A stretch of DNA of 64,000 nucleotides. Origin: Halomonas sp. 328 (GTDB lineage Bacteria; Pseudomonadota; Gammaproteobacteria; Pseudomonadales; Halomonadaceae). Position 1 is the first letter of the stretch. Every line of letters starts with the position of its first letter. The position numbers were made by a program, and so were the translations under genes. The notes beneath the pieces are model-generated. The model worked only from the letters and a program-made list of their open reading frames with translations. It searched no databases and was not told the origin of the DNA. The DNA lies in the NCBI RefSeq assembly GCF_015645095.1, contig NZ_JADOTW010000020.1, positions 1 through 64,000 on the forward strand, read 5' to 3'. This document shows, piece after piece, positions 58,717 to 64,000 of the stretch.

Positions 58717-60082
58717 ATTGCTGGCGATATTTGCGCACCACGAGCAGTGCGATGACGTTCAGGCCCAGGGTGATGACGAACAGGGTCAAGCCCAGGGCGA
58801 AGGCGACCAGCGACTGGGGGCTGGCGAAGTCCATGTCGCCGGTCAGCTGATTGACGATGGTGACCGTGATGGTGGAGACCGCCTCGAAGGGATTGCCGTG
58901 CAGCACCGGGTTATTGCCCGCCGCCAGCACCACGATCATGGTCTCACCGATGGCGCGACTGGCGGCCAGCAGGAAGGCGCCAACGATCCCCGGCAGGGCC
59001 GCCGGCAAGACCACCTGGCGGATGGTCTCCGACTTGGTGGCGCCGAGCCCCAGGGCCCCGTCCCGCAGGGCCTTGGGCACCTGGGTGATGATGTCGTCGG
59101 AGAGCGAGGAGACGAAGGGGATGATCATGATCCCCATCACCAGGCCGGCGGTCAGGGCACTGGTGGTACGAATGCTGATGCCGATCAGGTCGCCGAGATC
59201 GGAGAGGAAGGGCCCGATCACGATCAGCGCGAAGAAGCCGTAGACGATGGTGGGAATCCCGGCCAGCACCTCGATCACCGGCTTGGCGACATTGCGCAGC
59301 CAGGGCGGCGCATATTCGGCCATGTAGATCGCGGTCATCAGGCCCACGGGGATCGCCACCAACAGGGCAATCCCGCTGACCATCAGGGTACCCCAGAGCA
59401 GCGGCAGGAGCCCGAACTCGCCCTGGCTGTCGGTCCCGGAGGTGCTGAAGCGGGGGTTCCAGGTGGTGCCCAGGAAGAAGTCCAGGGGGCTGACGAAGCG
59501 GAAGAAGTTGAGCGCCTCGCCCAGCATCGACAGCACGATCCCCACGGTGGTGAGAATGGCCACCGCCGAGCTCATCGCCAGGGCCACCATGATCACCCGC
59601 TCGACCTGGTTGCGGGCGCGCAGGGAGGGCGAGACGCGCCCCCGGGCATGAACCAGACCCGCCACCGCGACCACGGCCATCGCCGCGACCAGGATCAGGC
59701 GCCCCAGGGAGTCCAGTCGGGCCAGGTGCGCCGCCGCCGCCAGCTCCGCCTCGCTACCGCCGGAGGAGACCCGGTTGCCCGCCGCCAGGGCCGCGGCCCG
59801 ACGCATGAAGGTGGCAAACTCCCGTTCGCCCAGGGCCAGCACCTCGGGGGGCAGCTGACGAATCACCAGTTGCTCCACCAGTTGTGGCCCCAGCAGGCTC
59901 CACAGCAGCAATAGGCCGAGTGCCGGCAGGCCACACCACAGGGCCACCAGCACGCCATAATAGCCGGGGCGCGAGTGCAACCGGCGCGGCCCCTGGGCCA
60001 GGGCACGACTGCGTGTCAGGCCGACCTGGTAGGCCAGGGCCATCACGCAAAGCACACTAGCGATCAGTACGAGATTATTCAT
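58709..60082 (-). CDS. pstC: Phosphate ABC transporter permease PstC
   Basis: A 457-residue permease with an extended N-terminal region like its PstA partner. The core has TLMVSGIALLVAIPVGLMTAIYMAEYAPPWLRNVAKPVIEVLAGIPTIVYGFFAL and LGATKSETIRQVVLPAALPGIVGAFLLAASRAIGETM. A GGAGAGAGG site precedes the ATG. It is separated from pstS by a 71-bp gap with a strong stem. Confidence 0.93.
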   Translation of the reverse strand: MNNLVLIASVLCVMALAYQVGLTRSRALAQGPRRLHSRPGYYGVLVALWCGLPALGLLLLWSLLGPQLVEQLVIRQLPPEVLALGEREFATFMRRAAALAAGNRVSSGGSEAELAAAAHLARLDSLGRLILVAAMAVVAVAGLVHARGRVSPSLRARNQVERVIMVALAMSSAVAILTTVGIVLSMLGEALNFFRFVSPLDFFLGTTWNPRFSTSGTDSQGEFGLLPLLWGTLMVSGIALLVAIPVGLMTAIYMAEYAPPWLRNVAKPVIEVLAGIPTIVYGFFALIVIGPFLSDLGDLIGISIRTTSALTAGLVMGIMIIPFVSSLSDDIITQVPKALRDGALGLGATKSETIRQVVLPAALPGIVGAFLLAASRAIGETMIVVLAAGNNPVLHGNPFEAVSTITVTIVNQLTGDMDFASPQSLVAFALGLTLFVITLGLNVIALLVVRKYRQQYE

Positions 60083-60100
60083 CCTCTCTCCGCATCACTG

Positions 60101-60128
60101 CGGCCGGGGCCCCGACGGGCCCCGGCCG
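60101..60128 (-). terminator. Strong stem between pstS and pstC
   Basis: CGGCCGGGGCCC-cgac-GGGCCCCGGCCG is a perfect 12-bp stem without a T-run. It probably protects the pstS mRNA 3' end or attenuates transcription so that PstS is made in excess over the membrane subunits. Confidence 0.65.
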
Positions 60129-60153
60129 GCGTGAGTCTTCGACTCCCTGGGCG

Positions 60154-61158
60154 TTACTCGCCGGTGACGAGGGTGCGCGCCTGGAACTGGGCCAGGGCCT
60201 CGGCACGCTCGTCGTCATCCAGCGGGATCAGGCCGGCGTCTTCCAGCGGGCTGCCGTAGCCGGAGACCATCTCGTTGAGGAAGAACTCGGTGTATTCCGC
60301 CAACCCCGGGATCACATCCAGGTGCTCGCCCTTGACATAGAAGAACAGCGGACGGGAGACCGGGTACTCGCCGGAGCCGATGGTCTCCAGGCTCGGGGTC
60401 ACGCCATCCACGGTGGCCACCTGGAGGCGGTCGCGGTTCTGGTCGTAGAAGCTCAGGCCGAAGACGCCCACGGCGTCGGCCTGGGCATCGAGGCGCGCCA
60501 GGGTCTCGGTGTAGTCGCCGGCGATCTCGATGATGCGCCCGTCGCCACGCAGAGAGTGGCAGGCGTCACCATCCATGCCGAGGCTATCGCAGCCCGGATC
60601 CAGCACCTTCTCCTCGAACACCTCGCGGGTGCCGTGGTTGGAGGCCGGGATCACCAGCACGATCTCCTGATCCGGCAGCTCGGCGTCGATCTCGGACCAG
60701 CGAGTGTAGGGGTTGTCCACCACCTCGCCGTCGACGGTCACCTGGCGGGCGGCGGCGGCGAACACATGGCCCGGGGTCAGGGCGAAGGCGCCCCGGTCGG
60801 CCCGGGAGGCAAAGACGATGCCGTCGTAGCCGAACATCACCTCCAGCACCTCGTTGACGCCGTTGGCCTGGCAGTTCTCAAGCTCGCCGTTGCGGATGGC
60901 CCGGGAGGAGTTGGCGATATCGATGGTGTTCTCGCCGACCCCCTGACAGAACTGGCGCAGGCCACCGCCAGAGCCACCGGAACCGACCACCGGCGTGCTG
61001 AACTGCGCCATGCTGTTGCCGAACTCTTCGGCCACGATGCTGGCGAAGGGCAGCACGGTGGAGGAACCGGCGATCTGGATAGTTTCTCGGGCCTGGGCGA
61101 CGCTCACGCTGCCCATGACGGCGGCGGCGATGGCGGTGGTCTTGATGATGCGATTCAT
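60154..61158 (-). CDS. pstS: Periplasmic phosphate-binding protein
   Basis: A 334-residue binding protein with a signal peptide (cleaved after VSVAQA, about residue 21). Phosphate-site blocks: IAGSSTVLPFASIVAEEF, GSGGSGGGLRQFCQG, ANSSRAI and PASNHGTREVFEE. AGGAG fits ATG 61158; the in-frame GTG at 61167 is too close to that site. A Pho box lies about 65 bp upstream. Confidence 0.94.
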   Translation of the reverse strand: MNRIIKTTAIAAAVMGSVSVAQARETIQIAGSSTVLPFASIVAEEFGNSMAQFSTPVVGSGGSGGGLRQFCQGVGENTIDIANSSRAIRNGELENCQANGVNEVLEVMFGYDGIVFASRADRGAFALTPGHVFAAAARQVTVDGEVVDNPYTRWSEIDAELPDQEIVLVIPASNHGTREVFEEKVLDPGCDSLGMDGDACHSLRGDGRIIEIAGDYTETLARLDAQADAVGVFGLSFYDQNRDRLQVATVDGVTPSLETIGSGEYPVSRPLFFYVKGEHLDVIPGLAEYTEFFLNEMVSGYGSPLEDAGLIPLDDDERAEALAQFQARTLVTGE

Positions 61159-61221
61159 GCGAGTCACTCCTGTCGGTCGAAGAGGTTCTGCCTTGACGTG
61201 GGCTCACTTTGCCCAACGAAA

Positions 61222-61239
61222 ATGACAGCCGCATGACAG
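61222..61239 (-). promoter_or_regulatory. Pho box upstream of pstS
   Basis: On the minus strand CTGTCATGCGGCTGTCAT has two CTGTCAT repeats 11 bp apart, the PhoB consensus layout. It is about 65 bp before the pstS ATG, so pstSCAB should be induced by phosphate starvation. Confidence 0.88.
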
Positions 61240-61252
61240 GGAATGACGTCGC

Positions 61253-61981
61253 CTAGAACAGCAACACCAGGGCCGCCAGGGTACAGACCGTCAGGGAAGC
61301 GGCCTGGATCACCCGGGCATTGAGGCGTGGCGCCAGCCAGGCGCCGAGGAGATGACCGACGAGCACCGCCGGCAGGTAGCTCAGCGCCAGTTGCCAGTGC
61401 CAGAGGCCGACCCGGCCGGCCAGGGCCAGCAGCGCCAGGGTGAGGCTGGCGGTGACGATAAAGTAGGCGGCCAGGTTGCCGCGCAGGCGATCCGGCGGCA
61501 GGCCATGCAGCAGCAGCGCCAGGGGCGGGCCGCCGATGGCCGCCACGGTGCCGAAGATGCCCGACACCACCCCGGCCCCGAACAGGCTGGCGCGATTGAC
61601 CGGCAGCCGGAAGCGCCCCAGGGTGATCGCCACGGTGCTGAGCACGATCAGTGCGATCACCTTCTCCAGCACCACCAGGGGGGCGGCCACCAGCAGCCAG
61701 AGCCCCAGGGCGTTGCCGGGCAGGCGCCCCACCAGGGCCATGCCGATGGCGTCCAGGCGAATCTCCCGGTAATAGCGCCGCACCATCATCAGCGACACCA
61801 GCAGGCCGAAGATCACCAGGATCACCGGCACCAGACAAGGCTCCAGCAACAACAGCAAGGGCGCCCCCACCACCGCCAGGCCGAAGCCGGTGACCCGCTG
61901 CACCAGGGCCCCCAGCAACAGGACCAGGGCGCAGGCGCTCCAGACGGCGGGGGCCATCTCCAGCCACCAGGCCTCAGGCAT
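61253..61981 (-). CDS. TauE/SafE family (sulfite exporter-like) permease
   Basis: A 242-residue membrane protein with 7-8 helices. GALVQRVTGFGLAVVGAPLLLLL and GVVSGIFGTVAAIGGPPLALLLHG are the family repeats. Members move sulfite, sulfonates or other organic anions; this one is not assignable. It overlaps the Bcr/CflA exporter gene by 8 nt and is probably co-transcribed. Confidence 0.88.
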   Translation of the reverse strand: MPEAWWLEMAPAVWSACALVLLLGALVQRVTGFGLAVVGAPLLLLLEPCLVPVILVIFGLLVSLMMVRRYYREIRLDAIGMALVGRLPGNALGLWLLVAAPLVVLEKVIALIVLSTVAITLGRFRLPVNRASLFGAGVVSGIFGTVAAIGGPPLALLLHGLPPDRLRGNLAAYFIVTASLTLALLALAGRVGLWHWQLALSYLPAVLVGHLLGAWLAPRLNARVIQAASLTVCTLAALVLLF

Positions 61982-63158
61982 AACGCGCCTTCGGCACCAG
62001 TCGGCGCAGCCCCAGGTTGGCGATCAGGCTCGCCCCCAGCATGGTCAACACCATGGGCCAGAGGCTATCGATCTCGAAGGCCCCCACCAGCACCCCGGCC
62101 AGGGCCCCGCAGCTGAACTGGATGCTGCCCTGCAGGGCGGTGGCGGTGGCACTCATGCCCGGAAAGTTATCCAGCAGGCAGGTGATGGCATTGGGGGCCA
62201 CCAGGCCGATGGTGCCGGCGAACAGCATGATCAGCGGCACCACCAGCCACAGCGACTCCAGGCCGCTGGCCATCATCGCCACCAGCCCCAGGCCGGCAAC
62301 CAGTTGAATGCCGAGCCCCAAGCGCAGGTTCTGCTGGGGCGTATAGCGGGACAGCAGGTGCATATTGAGGCGATTGGAGGCCAGCATGGTCAGCACATTG
62401 GCGCCGAACAGCAGCGGATAGTGGGAGGGCGAGACGCCGAAGTGCTGCAGATAGACGAAGGGCGAGGCGGTGATAAAGGCAAACAGCCCGGCGAAGGTCA
62501 TGGACGTGGCGCAGATATAGCCCAGGCTTTCGCGGTGGGTCAGGACCCTGGCGTAGTTGCCCAGCATCTGTCGCGGCGAGGCGGTGGGGCCATCGCGATG
62601 GCGGGTCTCCGGCAGCTTGGTGCCCAGCAGCCACAGCAGGAAGGCGGCATAGGCGGCCAGGAAGACGAAGATCAGCCACCAGTCGCCCAGATGCAACAGG
62701 CCGCTGCCCACCACCGGTGCCACCAGCGGCGCCAGCAGCATGATCATCGCCATGGTGGACATGACCCGGGCCGCCTCCCGGCCGCTGAAGCAATCGCGCA
62801 CGATGGCCGCCGAATTGACCACCGTGGCCCCGCCGCCCAGGGCCTGAACGAAGCGCCAGGCCAGCAGGCTCGACAGGGACTCCACCTGGGTGATGGCCAG
62901 GCTGGCCAGCAGGAAGACCACCAGCCCCCCCAGCAGCACCGGGCGCCGGCCGAGGCGGTCCGAGAGCGGCCCGAAGAGCAGCTGGCCCACGGCGAATCCG
63001 GCCAGGAAGACGCTCAGGGAGAGCTCGGTGCGATGGATACTGGCGCCGATGCTCTCGGACAAGGCCCCCATGGCGGGCAGATAGGCATCGATGGCGAAGG
63101 GAGCCAGGGCGGTGTTGGCGGCCACCAGCAGCGCCAGGCGACGGGGGTCGAGAGTCAA
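61974..63158 (-). CDS. Bcr/CflA family multidrug efflux MFS transporter
   Basis: A 394-residue, 12-helix exporter. FAIDAYLPAMGALSESIGAS, GQLLFGPLSDRLGRRPVLLGG (MFS motif A) and RFVQALGGGATVVNSAAIVRD are Bcr/CflA signatures. It is divergent from the partial sensory gene, with a 163-bp shared gap. Substrate unknown; the family exports drugs, sulfonamides or amino acids. Confidence 0.9.
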   Translation of the reverse strand: MTLDPRRLALLVAANTALAPFAIDAYLPAMGALSESIGASIHRTELSLSVFLAGFAVGQLLFGPLSDRLGRRPVLLGGLVVFLLASLAITQVESLSSLLAWRFVQALGGGATVVNSAAIVRDCFSGREAARVMSTMAMIMLLAPLVAPVVGSGLLHLGDWWLIFVFLAAYAAFLLWLLGTKLPETRHRDGPTASPRQMLGNYARVLTHRESLGYICATSMTFAGLFAFITASPFVYLQHFGVSPSHYPLLFGANVLTMLASNRLNMHLLSRYTPQQNLRLGLGIQLVAGLGLVAMMASGLESLWLVVPLIMLFAGTIGLVAPNAITCLLDNFPGMSATATALQGSIQFSCGALAGVLVGAFEIDSLWPMVLTMLGASLIANLGLRRLVPKARYA

Positions 63159-63321
63159 GCGGGCCTCCGGGAAAAAGATAGGTTGCTAATTGTACTCCCT
63201 TGACGCCATGACGCCAGCCCTCGGCTTGCCGCGCCAGCTCAGGGCGAGCGTATTAGTCATAATGCAATAATTGACTGGCAGGCTAGCGACTCCGTTTTCC
63301 GATCCCCCCTGGAGTGCCGCC

Positions 63322-64000
63322 TTGACGCTGCTCGATCGCCTTTCCCTTCGCCACCTCGCCCGCCTGCTACTGCTGTCGATTGCCCTGCTGGTGGGGGCCC
63401 TGACCCTCTTCGCCCTGCAGGTCACCCAGCAGAGCCGCACCCAGCTGATCGAGCTGGAGCGCGTCAATGTGCAGCAGGCCTCCTCCCTGAGCCGCCTGCA
63501 GGTCGCCGCCCTCGAGGGCCTGACCCGGATGGATCGCGCCCTGGAGCGCCAGCTGCGCCCCTCCCTCGGCGACCCCGAGGCCGCCCTCGAAGCGATCGAG
63601 CGTGAGCTGGCGATCATGGCCGCCGCCCAGGCCCAGTTCATGGCCGCTCCCTACGATGCCGCTCAGGCGGACATCCGCCAGCAACTGGCGGCCCACTATG
63701 AGCAACTGGACGAGGCCATGCGGGCGCAGCGGGACGCCATCCTGCGTGGCGATCGGGCAGCCTACCGTGCGCTGACCCATGAGGCCATGGCGGCGAGCCA
63801 TGCCCTTCACGCCGAGGCCCACCGCTTCCATGAGGATGCCGACCGCCGCGTCGCCGACCTGATGCGCCGCGCCGATGCCCAGGCCCGCCTGGCCACCCTG
63901 GGACTGACCCTCGGCCTGGGCCTAGCGGCCCTGCTCCTGGCCGGCGTCGCCGTCTTCGGCCAGCGCCGGGTGCTCGGCCCCCTGCGGGAGGTCATCGCCC
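63322..64000 (+). CDS. Membrane sensor, chemoreceptor or histidine kinase N-terminus (cut by window end)
   Basis: An open frame from TTG 63322 (GGAG 8 nt upstream) runs to the window edge, 226 residues so far. It has a first membrane helix (LLLLSIALLVGALTLFAL, about 17-34), a periplasmic four-helix bundle (about 40-190), a second helix (LGLTLGLGLAALLLAGVAVFG, about 193-213) and the start of a HAMP linker (RRVLGPLREVIA). That is the layout of a 4HB chemoreceptor or sensor kinase; the output domain lies outside. Confidence 0.75.
   Translation, partial: MTLLDRLSLRHLARLLLLSIALLVGALTLFALQVTQQSRTQLIELERVNVQQASSLSRLQVAALEGLTRMDRALERQLRPSLGDPEAALEAIERELAIMAAAQAQFMAAPYDAAQADIRQQLAAHYEQLDEAMRAQRDAILRGDRAAYRALTHEAMAASHALHAEAHRFHEDADRRVADLMRRADAQARLATLGLTLGLGLAALLLAGVAVFGQRRVLGPLREVIA

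Overview
The window is GC-rich, tightly packed gammaproteobacterial DNA that most resembles Halomonas or a related Halomonadaceae. This rests on the gene content and protein style (aerobic B12 pathway, short-chain acyl-CoA genes, ArsJ-type arsenic genes, Pseudomonas-like LexA and Pho sites), not on a marker gene. The left half is almost wholly devoted to vitamin B12.

Region 1 (125-3000, minus) is a three-gene ABC importer of the cobalamin/siderophore class. Region 2 (3330-19890, mostly plus) starts with a cobalamin riboswitch. It then carries a fused ChlI/ChlD-type chelatase subunit, cobB, cobW, cobN, cobG, cobH, cobI, cobJ, cobL, cobE, cobM, cobF and cobO, linked mainly by 1-17 bp overlaps. 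cobK lies antisense inside the run. This is the aerobic (CobG/CobN) corrin route. An IS66-family element with three ORFs (19916-22235) and a repeat-bearing stretch separate it from Region 3 (22787-27640, minus). Region 3 is a second cobalamin riboswitch controlling btuB-btuF-btuC-btuD. Region 4 (27639-35152, minus) has a bile-acid-symporter-family transporter, then the late B12 genes in transcription order: cobT, cbiZ, cbiB, threonine-phosphate decarboxylase, cobU, cobS, a phosphatase and a degenerate cobU-like gene. Neither cobQ (cobyric acid synthase) nor the SUMT gene is visible.

Region 5 (35240-40650) is mixed: a MITE-like element with 9-bp flanking repeats, a ferritin-like protein, two exported or membrane proteins of unknown role (one with TCP10/CPAP-like PDG repeats), a PA0069-type radical SAM gene behind a LexA box, a zinc alcohol dehydrogenase, a small HTH protein and a lipoprotein lysophospholipase.

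Region 6 (40735-49860) is acyl-CoA metabolism: a DmdC-like acyl-CoA dehydrogenase with a PsrA-like operator, Ohr, a short-chain dehydrogenase, an acyl-CoA synthetase, an NCS2-like permease, a TetR regulator and a thiolase. One operator motif recurs before the synthetase, the permease and the tetR/thiolase pair.

Region 7 (50050-56430) has a flavin reductase, a FetAB-like exporter and an arsenic island (acr3, arsR, arsJ, gapdh). There arsR appears to start with CTG, and its 5' end is triplicated in 85-bp units. Region 8 (56433-61240) is pstSCAB with a Pho box. Region 9 holds a TauE/SafE permease, a Bcr/CflA exporter and the start of a chemoreceptor or sensor kinase cut by the window edge.
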